From NCBI GenBank assembly GCA_033065855.1, contig JAVXUO010000334.1:147367-211366 (forward strand): 64,000 bases of DNA, written 5' to 3'. The DNA is from Escallonia rubra. Lineage: Eukaryota; Streptophyta; Magnoliopsida; Escalloniales; Escalloniaceae. The translations under genes and the position numbers were made by a program. Below, one piece after another: positions 35,201-48,319 of the stretch. The stretch's first letter is position 1, and every line of letters starts with the position of its first letter. A model generated the notes under the pieces. That model had not been told where the DNA came from, searched no databases, and saw only the letters and a program-made list of their open reading frames with translations.

Positions 35201-35843
35201 CATATTCCTAGCCTCTGCGTCAGGAAATAAAGACTGCCAAGATGCATTGGCAAAAACTCGATCTAACACCTCGTAAGTACACCCATCGTCTCGTCGATTA
35301 TTAGTCCAGGTGTACTTAGGCCCATGAACATGGATGGCTCAGAGAGTCAAGGAAAGTCTGTAAATCGTCACAGCCCGAAATAGAGTGGCGATGAATGCCA
35401 CATTTATCCGAGGGCGAAAGAATTTGATTAAAGTCACCTACGAGCATAAGGCTTCCTCTGTAGGAAGATAAGATAGCTGCTAATTGCCGCCAGACTGCTC
35501 TACGCTGAGACATGACTGGATGGCCGTAAATAAACCCCATGTGCCATGAATAGTTAAATTCATCCGTGACTTGCATCAAAATTAGGTTCGCATTTTTAAG
35601 AATTAGGTTCATTTGAAGCGAGTCATCCCACCCTAACCATAATCCTCCCGCCGTCCCAGAAGCATCAACGCCTAGCGATGATGGATACCCATGCCGCAAT
35701 AACTTCCGAGATACAAATTGTACCTCAGATTTGGTCTCAATTAGGAACACTACATTAGGCATGGCCGTTCGGAGAGCCTTCCCGAGCCCCCGAACTGTGA
35801 GGGTGTTCCCAAGCCCCCGACAGTTTCAACTAAAAAGTTTCAT
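32299..35843 (-). pseudogene. LINE ORF2: endonuclease and reverse transcriptase
   Basis: Begins MKLFS at 35843, then TGA where the usual Trp of WNCRGLGN stands. Endonuclease (APE type) motifs follow: NCRGLGN, VVFLIETKS, LMLVGDFNQI, SDHAPIL. Reverse transcriptase motifs: SPDGMPALFFQ, TDFRPISLCN, GFVPGRHIHDN, LKLDMSKAYDRIRWDFL, SGLRQGYPLSPFLFV and the catalytic FADDCFLFF. Near 32.65-32.9 kb the zinc-binding region VWQRLWKLRLPHKLLMFLW with CPLC...SHLFLYC closes the protein; no RNase H is seen. At least four frame breaks (near 35.3, 35.1, 34.57 and 34.02 kb). Confidence 0.88.
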
Positions 35844-35860
35844 TGATATGATTGGGGTTG

Positions 35861-38117
35861 TTACGGGACAACCACCGAAACCTCACAGTAGTCACTAATA
35901 TCCATATCAATAGGCATATCAAGATATAACAACTGAGATAATGAAAACGCCATACCTGGCGGCAAAGGTTGCTGGCTAGTTGTACCCCGATGTTTCTTGT
36001 GAGGAGCCTCATCCACAGCTGACGAGCCAGCTACACGTTTCCGAGAGCTCTCTGAGGTTGCCTGGGAGGAATGAGAAGCCTCTGACATCCTGACTAACCC
36101 CTATGTCTGAACAGCGGACCCACAATCTGAAGATACTGAAATAATCAAGAGATAGGTCGTAGAGGCTTCCAGCTCCTCTGAGGGATCTGTCTTCGAGCCT
36201 GAATGGTGTGCTACAGGGGCCGAGCGGACCGAGCTACCTGGGAAACTAGGTGCAATCATACGGAAGCCTGGCATAATCATTCCCCGAGGTGTCTCTCCCA
36301 ACATTAATGACTCCGAGAACCGTGCCTGGGCCACTCCGCCACATGTGCGTGGAACAAGTGGTGTTGACTGACCCTCTGTATCCTCGTTAATTAAAATACG
36401 CGGGCTACTAGTGGTATTTTCGGTATGCAGGCCCCTCTCCAAGTCATTTTGCCCCATATAATTCAGCCCACTAATGATTGTGTTGTCCAGATTATGCGGG
36501 CCTTGAGAAATCAGCCCAGTGTGGCCTGCCGAGTCCCTGTCCAAACCAGCCGTGTCATGTGCCCCATGAAGATTAAAGGGCCTAGGCCCACTAGCTTAGT
36601 CCTCCACTATCTCACGGCCCATGTCCAATGCAGCTTGTCTACTTCTCTCCAGAAGTGACGACAGCAACAAGGTCAACACCTTGAAGCTGCCGTCGCTCGT
36701 CCTCCAAGGCCACCGCCGGAACCTTTTGACCATCGCCCCGCAGCTCCTCCTCCTCTACCGCCAGCTGTCCACCACGTGCAAGGCAGCCCGGCATGCCCAC
36801 CGCCTGCTCTTGCCGCAGCCACGTGGCAACACGCAAGAGGGCCGAATCCACCTCGCCGGTAGGCAGCCCGCCGCTTCCACCGTCGGCCATTCCTATCGCC
36901 GGCGGTGACTGATTCATGGATCCACCATCCATCACCGACGTTCCTGTCGCCATGGTGTGGCCGGTTGATTACTCGCTTCCCTCTCCGATGAACTTTCCGA
37001 TGAGGGGTCGTCAGAGATAATCAGTGCTTGTAAGTCCTCTAACGATTGCTCTGATTCCATGGAGTGTTTACGATCATGATAAAGAAACCTTAAATTTGCT
37101 TGACCCTCCACTTCCACCAATTGCACATGGTAGTACGATTAAAATTAGTGTTCGGCCATGCCAATAGTGATCGTCGAATAATGCACGATGGTCTTGCTGT
37201 AGTAACGCCAAATGCAGTGCCAGCGCAGATCGCGCAAAACCCTGGTCAACCCCATAACCTGCCTCTTCCACAGATTTGTTGCACATATATATAATTAGAA
37301 TGCCCGATTATACCACAGCGGAAACAAACCCGAAAGATTTTTTCGTAGCTAAACGGAATCCACCATGGCCTCCGAATTACCCATCAATTCGACATATGTG
37401 CCTGCAATGACCGGCCTGAAAGGATTGATATATTCGAACCCGGACTCGAATGTAATCGTATTTTCGGTTGCCGTCCGGAGGCCAATCTACCGCTACCATA
37501 GGACCAGCCGCCCTAGCAATAAGCGTAGCATCCTCTTCGTTGAAGTATTCATACGGAAACCTATGTAGCTGTATCCATACCGCAATTTCGTCGAACCTAT
37601 GCTCGTGGAGTGGGGTATTAGGAATTAGGGCCATGAGGATGACCAACGCCCCACACAATTTCCACGGGCTGCCAGCCACAAACAGGTCCTTTGCATCCTC
37701 CCGTTCGAAATGAAATAGGTACAAACCTTTGGCTCTTTCGATTTGGATAAAACCCCCCGCTTGAACCTCACGTTGAAGAACCCGGCGCGTAGAGAATTTT
37801 TTAATGTCTACCAACTTGCCAACTAGCGTAGTAGCCCATCTTGCAAGCACGTCCAAAACGCGTGCCGAATCCGCAGGTATTAGCCATCCCCTCCTAGCAA
37901 CCGAGTCACTTGCTTCGGTGTTAGTATTCCCATAGCTGGGACTGGACATCTTGTAGCTTGGAATAGTCAAAAGCGAGAAGAGAGAGTGTGACCATGAACT
38001 ATTGACGCTGCGAGAGACCCCAGCAAAGAAAGACTTAAGCTTTCCTGGAAACCTGAATCCCAGAGCTTTTCCCCAACATGCTGTTTTTGTCTCAGTCAGA
38101 CAGATTTGATTATGCAT
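35861..38117 (-). pseudogene. LINE ORF1: DUF4283 / zinc-knuckle protein
   Basis: The N-terminal half (38117-37377) has the DUF4283 nucleic-acid-binding region (TLVGKLVDIKKFSTRRVL, GLYLFHFEREDAKDL, VWIQLHRFPYEYF). A CFRCGIIGHS zinc-knuckle start lies near 37.3 kb in another frame, and the last Cys appears lost. A low-complexity tail ends with KKHRGTTSQQPLPPG near 35.96 kb. Two or more frameshifts. ORF1 proteins of plant LINEs package the RNA. Confidence 0.8.
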
Positions 38118-38148
38118 ATTCCCCCTCCCAGATTTGGTTCCCCAACTT

Positions 38149-39009
38149 TAATGTCTCTTTTCTAAGCAAGTAGGAACAGCACTGTTGAAAGTTGAAACAC
38201 AGCAATGCCTACATCTTTGTAGACCTTAATTCTGTTCGTTTGATGTTGTGATCATAATTTTTCTAACCAAATGCTTGAGCGTCGAATTGACTTTTTTTTG
38301 TTCAAGGATGTGAGACTTACAAGGCAATGGTTGTCTTGTTGAAATCAACCAAGCGTCCAATTGAGGGCTTCCCTCATAATCAAGGTATTTTTGCATTGCA
38401 AAACAGATGATTCCATTAACTACAATGAAGTACAAGAGAAGAGTATGATCGACTGATTAACTTTCAAACTTTCAAAATAACAATGGTCAGCATAGTCTTT
38501 AAAGAAAGCGAGTAAAAGAACAAAAATTGTTCTTATCTGAGATCAACCTAAATTATGAGCGGAGAGAATGTAGCTAAATTTAAAAAATTTCGAATTAAAT
38601 GGAAGAAGGCGGCACCAAATGGCAGTTTATTAACTTCCCCGTAACCCCAGCGTCAAGTGAAATGTAGTCCAGTTTTCCTTTTTCTAGTACTAATGAGAAG
38701 GTTGTCCACGTCATTAGTAAATCAATTTGGATGAAGTGGACTGTGGCATACCCCATTTCAAGCTTCTAGTTATCAAGGATTCAGGCAACGGTCAACGAAT
38801 CAACATTGACGTGCTCAAGTGACAGCCGACTACAACTACCAATCATTTGTTTATTCTATTTCAAGCCACGTGCACCATGTTTTCACTCTATAAATAACAA
38901 CTCTACTTCTCTCACTTCCTCACACTGAAACAAACTTGCAAATCCTTTCGAGTCTTAAGTCCTTCTTCTACCTTTGCATTTGTGATCAGTGTTAACTTCT
39001 GAAATCATC
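38149..39009. repeat. PR-10 unit 2 upstream region
   Basis: Collinear with 29.31-30.16 kb (GTTGAAAGTTGAAACACA, GCTTCTAGTTATCAAGGA, CAGCCGACTACAACTACC). Contains TATAAATA at 38889-38896. Confidence 0.85.
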
Positions 39010-39916
39010 ATGGTTGCCATCACTTATGATATGGAGGTCACCTCCTCAATCTCTGCCGCGAAAATGTTTAAAGCCTTTGTCCTTGATGGTGATAACCTTA
39101 TTCCCAAGATCTTGCCCGCAGCAATCAAGAGTGCTGAAATTGTTCAAGGAGATGGAGGAGTTGGAAGCGTTAAACTTATCAGTTTCGGTGAAGGTCAGTT
39201 TTTATTATTACTAATGCGAATTTTTTATACTTAATAGTTGATGCCAAGGAAAGTGGGTTCGGGCGACGGGGGTCGCAAAGTTGTGTCCGGGCGACGGGCG
39301 AAGTGCGACGGTCGAAGTGTGATAAGGCTTTGTGCGAAAATGAACTTCTTAGTGACGAAGTAACGTGACGAAAGTGAGAAGTGCACGTGACTTGAGCGTT
39401 CATGCTTTGACCGGTTGTGAGCGTTGAAAATGACTGTTGCTTGTGCGGACGTGTCATGCAAAATGGGACCACAGTGGGCCTTTAGGTACGACCAGAATAG
39501 GTTGTGAACAATAGTTAAAGAGCAGAATGTTGATAATGGTGGTTGAGCGGATAAAAACAATCGATAAGCGGAGTAGATGGACTAACATTTTGTTCTCTTT
39601 TTTATCCTTCTTAGGAACAACTCAATTGAAGAGCATGAAGCATCAGATTGATGGGCTTGACAAGAAAAAATTCACATAGAGTTACACATTGATCGAAGGT
39701 GATGCATTGATGAACGAAATCGAATCGATCACGTACCACATAAAACTTGTACCCTCTGCTCACGGAGGATCTATTTGCAAGAACCGAAGTATATACCACA
39801 CTAAAGGCGATGCTCAAGTCACAGAAGAACAAATTAAGGCCGGGAAAGAAAAGGCCATGGGTGTATTTAAGGTTGTTGAGGCTTACCTCCAAGCAAATCC
39901 TGAAATCTATAACTAA
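39010..39916 (+). pseudogene. PR-10 / Bet v 1 copy 2, nonsense mutation
   Basis: Same gene structure as copy 1, with exons 39010-39193 and 39615-39916 of identical lengths and intact splice sites. Codon 83 is TAG (39677-39679) where copy 1 has Tyr (FTYSYTL), so the product would stop at 82 residues, before the C-terminal helix. The remaining frame is open and very similar to copy 1 ([20 protein letters not shown]), so the loss is recent. The TATA box is retained. The intron carries a 277-base insertion. Confidence 0.9.
39240..39516. mobile_element. 277-base insertion in intron of PR-10 copy 2
   Basis: Absent from the intron of copy 1. Flanked by AATAGTT (39233-39239 and 39510-39516). Interior is G-rich with GGGCGACGGG repeated. 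No terminal inverted repeat seen; class unknown. Confidence 0.6.
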
Positions 39917-40310
39917 TATGAGGAACACACAATCGTAATCGAAAGTTTAAGGGCGAGCTTAAGTTTGTTGCTTTCCCTTTTTTTCTTGGCTGGTTGGGCT
40001 CAATAAGTGGATTTCACTCTTGTAATATCGCTTGAGTTTTGATATAATTGCTTTACTATTTTTTATTTTTTTGGTTCTCATAAAGCATCAACCTTAAGAT
40101 TCTTGTAGGTTTTTCTTATCTAGTTACTTGTGGTTACAATGTTGGGTAAGCATAGTTGATTTGTCGTTAATACAAAAGAAACACACGTGAACATATTGTC
40201 GCATACTTTTGCTGATAAAGATGCATTCCAACAATTACACGCTGGTATTCTTAATTGTGTGACAAAGTTTAAAAGCTTAGAATCGCGACATTCAAAAAGA
40301 CCTACGTAAT
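39917..40310. other. 3' flank of PR-10 copy 2
   Basis: Collinear with 30.79-31.15 kb; similarity ends near 40310. Confidence 0.7.
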
Positions 40311-40826
40311 ATAGCCAATTTTATTTAAGAACAAAGTACTTCTAAACAAGAGAGAATCAAATGCAAAACAGAAGAAGACATGACAACTTTCCTCTCCATC
40401 GGAAGCCTCAGAGATCAAAATCCATAACAGTCAAAAGCACATAATGGGTAGTTTTTATGGCAACTTTTTGGAACAGCTGATATGGATATGGCAGAGTACG
40501 GATGATGTCATCGATGATGGTTTCGTTGCATTGTAGTTGTTCTGAGCAAGTTGTGTACGTTCGTTCTAAATTCTGGTCGGAGCAAAAATGACACGGTAAA
40601 CATAGTCTGATGTCCAAAAAATGCTTAGTCTTTGGCTTCTCCGAGTACGACCACTACGAGTTTCATTGCGACCAGACATTCTACCATGACAAGGAAGAAC
40701 GTAAGTGCTAAGACAAAATATATACTTGAAAGAGAAAAGTAATCCTTGTGCAAAGTTATAATCCTTCTACAATTAAATTCCTACATGAGTCAAAAGGATC
40801 CTAATTATATGCTTTGATACCAATCA
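40311..40826. other. Probable internal remnant of an LTR element
   Basis: No gene. Its right border reads, on the minus strand, ...GTGACA then TGATTGGTATCAAAGCA, an LTR end followed by a primer-binding-like site, so this stretch would be the internal side. Confidence 0.4.
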
Positions 40827-42720
40827 TGTCACCCTCTAAAGCCACAGGAGCGACTTCCATTCTAACTTGTGGCACGCCCGAAAACTAGAGATGCGACTTT
40901 CAATCCAATACAATCAACATTCCTATTCCAGAAATTTTTATCCCAATAGGATATTCAAGAGCACTAAGACAATAAATATCCAGCAAGAATAAATCTCAAT
41001 AACTTCAACATGCAGCGGAACAAATGTAAATTCCTACAATACTCAGAAATACTACTAAATCTAAAGAAAAAGGGTCTTATCCAACTTTGGCGACCAAAGA
41101 AACTTATTACAACTATAGTTATTTCATATATTAATACTAAACATGAAAGTTTCCAAAATTTGTTCAAAGTCCTAGCATCCCAATTCTCATCCAATATCTA
41201 GGTGCAACCTCTAATCATTTTTCACCTGAAAAATAAGGGGTGAGCAAAAGCACAGCAAGAGAAATATACGCACACCCGGAATACAATGTTACGGCTCCAA
41301 TAACATGTAGTTGGAACTAATAGACGAAAGGATCAATATGGATGGGAGAGTGGTTATCCATGCAGAAAGAGTCAAATATGTTTTATTTTATTGCAATAGG
41401 AAGTCAATACTATGCAACACAATAGACTAATTGAAACTATACACCACAGTTAAGCAACCCACTTGGCGAAACAATACAACTTGTACTGGTTCTAATAGGC
41501 CATCCACTTTGGGGCCATCAAGAATACTGTTTAATCATGCTAAAAGAGCGATAAATAATATAGTTTAATCTATATTTGAAATCCAAAGCAATGTAATGTG
41601 ACGACCAAACCGTATTAACTATGTTACAACTGAATAATTTGTCATTGTGTGAAATAAGAAGCAACATATTACCCAACAATTCTTGACAATTAGCAACAGT
41701 TTGAATAAATTGCCCAAGACTTCAAATTCTAAATTTTGGTAAACTTGGCTCTGATGCCAAACTTGTCATTCCCAAAATCAGAGACGCGATTTTCAATATA
41801 ACATGTCACGCCTCAGAGGCCCGACTTCAAATCCAATACAATTAACATTCCTATTCCATAATCTCTAGAACCATCCAAGATGCTAATAACTCAATAAGGT
41901 AATCAAGAGTACTAAGCCCATCAATATCCAATAAGACAAAATCTCAATAAAGTCAACTTGCAGCCCAACAAAAGTAAATTCCTACGATACCCAAAAATAC
42001 TACTAATTCCAAAGAAAATAGTCTTATCCAACCTTTGGCGACCAAAGAAACTTATTACAACTAGAGTTATTTCAAGTACTAATACTAAAGATGAAAGTCA
42101 CCAAAACTTGCTCAAAGTCGCCGCACCTATTTAAGCTTTAAGGACAACCTCTAATCAGTTCTCACCTGAAAAATAAGGGGCGAGCAAAAGTTCAGCAAGA
42201 GAAATATATGCACATACCCATAATACAAGTTTATGGTATCAATAACAAGTGTTTGGAACCGATAGACCAAACAAATGAATATGCATATGGGGGAGTCGTT
42301 ATCCATGCACTTTACAATCGAATAGAGTCCAAAATGTTTTATTAGTAATTGCATTAGCAAGACAATATGGTACAATGCAATACAGTAATGAAAACTATAT
42401 ACCACATTTAGTAAACGCACGTGCGAAGCAATACGATTTGTACACGGTACTAATACGCAATCCTCTTGAAGGCCATTAACAATACAAATCATGCTAAGAG
42501 CGCGATAAATAATAAAGTTCAATCTATATATATTAAGTCCAAAAAAATCTAACGTGACGAAAGAACCATATCAACTAAGTTGGAATTGAAACAGAATAAA
42601 TATGGTAACTTGCCAATGTGTGAAACAAGAAGCAACACATTACCCAACAATGCTAGACAATTTGAACAAACTGCCTAAGACTTGGAATTCTAAATTCAGT
42701 AATTACCAAATTTTAGCGTG
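40827..42720 (-). repeat. Tandem duplication of LTR-like sequence
   Basis: Two direct copies of about 940-955 bases (40.83-41.76 and 41.77-42.72 kb) share CTTATCCAAC..TTTGGCGACCAAAGAAACTTATTACAAC, GCAAGAGAAATATA and TGCCCAAGACTT. Each begins with a minus-strand LTR end and a primer-binding-like site (TTGGTATCAAAGC near 40815 and TTGGCATCAGAGCC near 41757). Confidence 0.65.
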
Positions 42721-45700
42721 AAGCCATGGAAACAATTTCCAATGCCCTTTCTGAAATTGGGCCAAAGAAACAATGAATATCTCTCTATCTTAAAAGTGTA
42801 ATGTGTTTAAGCATGTTTCTACACATTTTCATTGCCCAAAATGGCCTTTGAGATACTTTATATTACAAGCTATACCCTCTTGTTTTCAAACCAATACACA
42901 ATTGTGCCGAACGCTCACGCCATTTTCAATTGGCACGATATAAGCGGAAAAGACACAAACCCAATGCACCCTAACATTCCAACTGCATGTTTTCATCGTG
43001 AAGAGGAATTTATCTACGCTTCAACGTCATGAGTGTTAATCAAAGTAGAGGAATCAATGTAAAAGAAGGCCCCTCATTTGTTGATTACGGGCAACAATGG
43101 TAACCAAGGTAAAGGGCACCACCATAATCCAACCGCTGCCATTGTGGACACAACAACTTTAATTTTTGGGCCATTCTCTAGCATCAAATGGTGCTTGATA
43201 ATGAAAGCGTTTTATTATGCTATGGCATGGAAGGAAAGGAAAATCAAAGGAGCAGCGCTATCACGTAAACGACACCGTGCACCTCGGCAACTGCCTGAAC
43301 CTTCCAAAACCCAAGATAAAACATTCAGCCAACATAATTTTTCAAAAGCTGGATTATTTAATGCTTAGTGGGCCTAATTTCAAGGATTTTTCTCACAATC
43401 ATTTTCATATTCCAGTTATCAGGAGTGTAGCATTGCCTCCATGGTCGACACTCTGGTCGGATTCCTCTACTTGTACATGCCCTTAACATGTTGAACCCCC
43501 CCCCCCCCCCCCCCTTTTTGTAAGTTTTTTCATTTTTATGTCCTTACCATTTTTGTTGAGATTTATATGTAAATCTCAAGGATTGTTCTATTATTTAATC
43601 CAATTAAGAGCTTAAATAAATGTGCACATAGGAGCCATTGTCTTCCTCTTTGGCAGAACTTGGAGGTGTGTTGGCCACTTCAATCCAAATTCAAACTCAA
43701 GTGACAGTGGTGCCTGCGGCAACCATTTGAAGCGGTGGCTTGTTCATGATTGAATTGCCAATATTTTGGCGGCATACGGCTGGAACAACAATGGTTGAAT
43801 TACCGTTGCTTCATGGAAAGGTGCGATGCCGTTTCATTTGATTTCGAGTATAAAGAAGCCGAATAGGAGAGTCTGCGACCGTTGTTGTGCAACGGTCATT
43901 GCAGTGCACTTGCCTCTTCGAAGAGGTGTTATCCGTTTTTTTGCTTGTGGTTTTTCTATGCATATATATACCAATGTTTGGCCAAGAAAAAGATACATGT
44001 ATTCTGAAATTTCACACACAAAGAAAGTATTTTCTTGAAAAATTCAGATTGCTCTCTTAATCTCACAAAATCTATCTACTACTATTCACAAAGATTTTTG
44101 GAGATCTTTGATATTGCGAATCGCAGTTGTTCTCAGGCATTGTTGTATCCTGGGAATGAATTTGCCTGCAACCCATTAACAAACTCTATCTTGGGTGGGA
44201 ACACATAATGTTCTAAATAAATACGCCTCAAAGCCTTTTGTTTTGTTCCATTTTCCGATAATTTTTCTCAACATTTTCTCATTGCCTTTAGCTTCAAGAG
44301 CCACCACTAGCCATTTCCTTGCAACCTAAATGTTATACTGTCGATTAAACTAAAGATAACAACCATTTCAACGCCATGTTACTTGATATTAGAACACATT
44401 TTAAAGCACCTATTTTGGCAAGTTATTTTCTTCACCGCTCATATTCGATGAAATTCCTAACTGAGGTTTGTTCAGTCTATCTACATACATGTCTTTACGC
44501 ATACATGTCTTTACACATAATCATTAATCACTCTATCCGCATACATGTCTTTACGTTAATATGCTCTTATATTTTCACAAATGCACATTCTTGATTGCAT
44601 CTGTACACATAGACAAAGCTCATTCGATGCACATAATTTCTTCTCCATCGATACCTCTTGCAATTTGTAGTTGATTAACATTTGTGTCTATGCTTTTTTC
44701 TTCATAATCTCAAAAACAATTTAGTGCGATATCTTGAAAAGCGGAATTGGGATACCAACAATCCCTTAGTTGTATTCTTTTTACTTATACGAAGATCATT
44801 TCTATATGGATAACCAATTAATATTTGAGTATATAACGTGTATATATCATGTAATTGCCTTGCCATTTTTATGTATGTTGTAAATTGACTCTTTGCTACG
44901 GGAACACGTGAATAAGATACATATGTCACGTTTAGGCTATGTCCCTATTGCATCGAGTATTTCTTTCATTTCAAGTTCATTCTTCCTCCATATTTGTATA
45001 TTTGTAGAAAAACATCCGATGTCTCATTGAATAAAATAATTGAAGCCATAATTGACCGTTTTGTTGAGTACAACTTTATGAAGATCAGAAACTCATTACG
45101 TAGGCATCTTGCTTTGATTTTTATCACAACACTTCAAGAGTAATTCTCTCATTACGCTCGAGCTAGTAACTATGAATATATGTAAGCGAAGCAAGGGCTA
45201 ACTTAATGACCAGAATAGAACATTGTTTTAAGTAATAGAGAGAATAAACAAATTAGATGTAATATAATAAGGAGAGCCTCCTAAAGAAAGAGCTAGATTC
45301 TAATTAGAGTGTCCCGTAAATTCGGGTTGATCAGTCTGAAGGTTTTGAAGAAATTAGGAGAGAGAGAGCGAGCTCAAACTCAAAAGTCTACATTTTGTTG
45401 TAGCATGGTTACTATTAGGCCGTTTTTCTATAATTAGTCCAAGAACCCTATCTACTGAGTCTCAAACTCAGTAGATCTAGAGCACTAATAATTTCTAAGA
45501 TGATCATGGTATTATAGTCTCCAATGTTCAATTTCTTTTCTCCAAGTCTTTTGAATGGTTTGGATCTTAAATGCCAACTCTTATTTTTATGTAGGATGAA
45601 AATTATTCTTTTTTTTTTGTTTCCTCCTAGGTGACCTTAACTGTAAAGCATCATTGCTTCATCTTTTTATTTTTATATAATTATTAATGTTTCGTAACAG

Positions 45701-46199
45701 AGAATACTAATTGACGAACCACTTTTGTTAACAAGTCACGTGCAACTCATGGTGGAAAACAACTGGTAATGACTAAAAGTCGAAGTGTACAAGGTTCACA
45801 ACCTTAATGCACTGTGGAAATCAAAATTGAAACCTAATTCAACATGGAACAGTGGTTGCTGAAAAAAGAAAACATTTAAATTTCAATTTAACGCATTGAA
45901 ATTCGGGCCATGAATAGAGCTAATATCAAGAACGTAAAAATAAGCAAAAGGATTAAAAAACGAAATTATAACTTCAAGCAAATAAGAATTAATTGGTCAC
46001 TAGATGACAGTTTTTCAATAACGACGAGTGCAATAAGTATATAACATGTACCTTTAATCGATAACAATCTTCTAATTACAATGATTGTAAACCCAAAACT
46101 TATTCTATACAACAAAAAATCGTTAAAGTACCAATTTAGGATTTATGACACTAGACCCATCAAATTCTAAAAATCTAAATTACTAGATTGACACGATAA
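42721..46199. other. Gene-poor AT-rich region
   Basis: No recognisable protein. A run of 19 C is at 43496-43514; TACATGTCTTTAC-type short repeats lie at 44.48-44.55 kb. Probably the body of a long, minus-oriented LTR that ends at 46505, but no internal landmark proves this. Confidence 0.35.
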
Positions 46200-46505
46200 A
46201 ACCTACCAAGGATTTAAAAATTGTTGTCTAAATCCTCAATTTGGTCACCAAAGTCACCCTCAGCCCTAATTTGCGGCCTCCTAGGGTAACCATGGAGAAA
46301 ATTAGTGATGTGGAATGAAGAAGTTAGGCATTAAATTACAAAAACCTCCCAAAATTTTTAAAACTTTTCCAAAACGATCTTGGTAAATTACATTTCACTC
46401 TTTAAACAAAACAAATATGTTATTTACTAAATTGCCACTACCTTATAAGTTCCAAAAATTGTGTTTCAAAATTATTGTTAAATATTTTTTTTTCGGGGTA
46501 TTACA
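46200..46505 (-). repeat. LTR start (minus strand)
   Basis: The right edge reads TGTAATACCCCG on the minus strand, the usual start of plant gypsy LTRs, followed by stretches rich in AATTTACCAAA-type text as in other LTRs of this window. Confidence 0.5.
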
Positions 46506-46639
46506 AGAAGAATTTAGAAGCTTGTTTAGACCATTGTTTAAACACAAGCCTCTCACATGGATCCATAGTAAGAATATTTTGCAGCGGTTATAATTTTTAC
46601 AAGTACCAAATAACTTCATGCTTCTAGTTGTCGAGGAAG

Positions 46640-47515
46640 CAGCCAATTAAGACTGAATATACATAGAGTATACATAGAGTAGCCAATTAAGAGACACCAG
46701 CACTTAGTCAACCGCAAGCCCAGATGTGGAGACGTGGCCCCGTCTTTGCCACATGCCTTAATCTACGCGCCACCGCCCTGCACCTAAAACGCCACATTTT
46801 CCATCATGCAACTACCGGTCCCCAGAGGACACCAAAACCAACCTAATCAAAACCACCATCGACAGAGAAGCAAACCCATCACCGACCGACCAACAACGGA
46901 AATTCGAGAGCCCCGCAGCAAGCCATCTTCAATTAGCAAAGCAACCACCATCCGTCGAAAAAACACTCACGGCCACTATGACCCCTCTCCAACAGAAACC
47001 TAATCAAACCAACGAGGCCTAACAGCTGACAATCCACACGAAAACTCATCCATCAAGCCTTTCTAGCTAGGGCAAGGGGGAAGGGGGAACAACAGCTGGA
47101 GTGGGAAACAAATAACCCTAGAAGAAAACCTTAACCTAGACTCACCTACCTATCTCCAACCCATGCAGCTCAGCACACCCAAACGCCGGGGTGAAAATTA
47201 GCCTCCACCCGAAGCCCATCACCACCCACTCGCGGCACACCCTAAGGCTTCCGATAGAATACCCCTACAATAACACAAACCCACCTTCGGCGCTGAAAAG
47301 TGAGAAGAAGAATCTAACCAATTGCAGACGAGCGAGACAATGACTCCGACCAGCTCACCAAATCCACACAAAGACCCTAACTATCTATCGATCTAATCTA
47401 CCAAATCACCACAAACTAAGAAAATCGGTGGTGATGACGGAGATGGTGATGTGCTAAGTGCAGCCGACAAGATCTAATAATCATTTTATTATGTTGTACC
47501 TATATTATGTTGTAC
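46640..47515. other. Unassigned insertion in PR-10 unit 3 upstream region
   Basis: GTCGAGGAA(G/A)CAGCC occurs at both edges (near 46630 and 47523), so this looks like an insertion in the promoter region of unit 3. The interior is A/C-rich (CCACCATC, CCGACCGACC) and has no recognised coding content. Confidence 0.4.
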
Positions 47516-48319
47516 CTCGTCGTCGAGGAAACCAGCCGTTTGAATAACTAGAGACCTACCGTCCAGGTCTTCACTCTAAATATAACACTCTAGCTCTCTC
47601 TTTTCCCTCATACCCACAACTTTTTCACCATCTTTTCTAGTCTTACATTATTTTATGATTAGTAACAATCTCTAAAAACAACAATGTTGCCATAACGTAT
47701 GCCGCTAAAATTCAAGGCTTTTGTCTTTGATGGCAACAAGCTTATGTCCAAGATCCTGCTTGCTGCTATCAAGGGTGTTGAAATCATCGTGGGAGATGGA
47801 GGAGTTGGAAGCATTAAACTTATGGGTGGTTTATATTTTCGATACCAACATGATGTCTTACATAGATCTTAAGAAAACATTGCTTGTCTCAAGCATCATA
47901 AGAAAACAATGGATTAGCGATAACAAAACATTTGTTTTATGCATATTCCAATATTGCATATCCCCTTAGAGCCTTTTTTTAATCTTTGATACACTTCCAG
48001 GAACTAGTCAATTGAAGAGCATGAAGCATCGGGTTAACGAGCTTGACAAGGAAAATTTCACATGTAAGTTATAGTCTGATCGAGGGTAACGCATTGATGG
48101 GCAACCTTAAGTCAATAACATAACAAACATTAAAATCGTACCCTCTGCTGAAGGAGGATATTTTTTTGCAGAAATCGAAGCATATATCATACTAAAGGCA
48201 ACGCTCAAATCACTAAAGAGAAAATAGAGGCTGGCAAAGACAAAGCTATGGGGATATTCAAGGTTGTTGAGGCCTACCTCCAAGCAAATCTTGATACCTA
48301 CCACTACAAGAAAAACAAG

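Larger units (their letters stand above)
31741..38148 (-). mobile_element. LINE (L1-type) retrotransposon, nearly full length
   Basis: Minus-strand element of about 6.4 kb: ORF1 at 38117-35861, ORF2 at 35843-32299, 3' UTR and an A tail (seen as a T run at 31737-31747). The target duplication is about 13 bases, diverged: AAATGTTTCCTTTT at 31727-31740 and AATGTCTCTTTT at 38149-38161. It split the upstream region of PR-10 unit 2. ORFs are broken, so it is not currently mobile. Confidence 0.85.
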
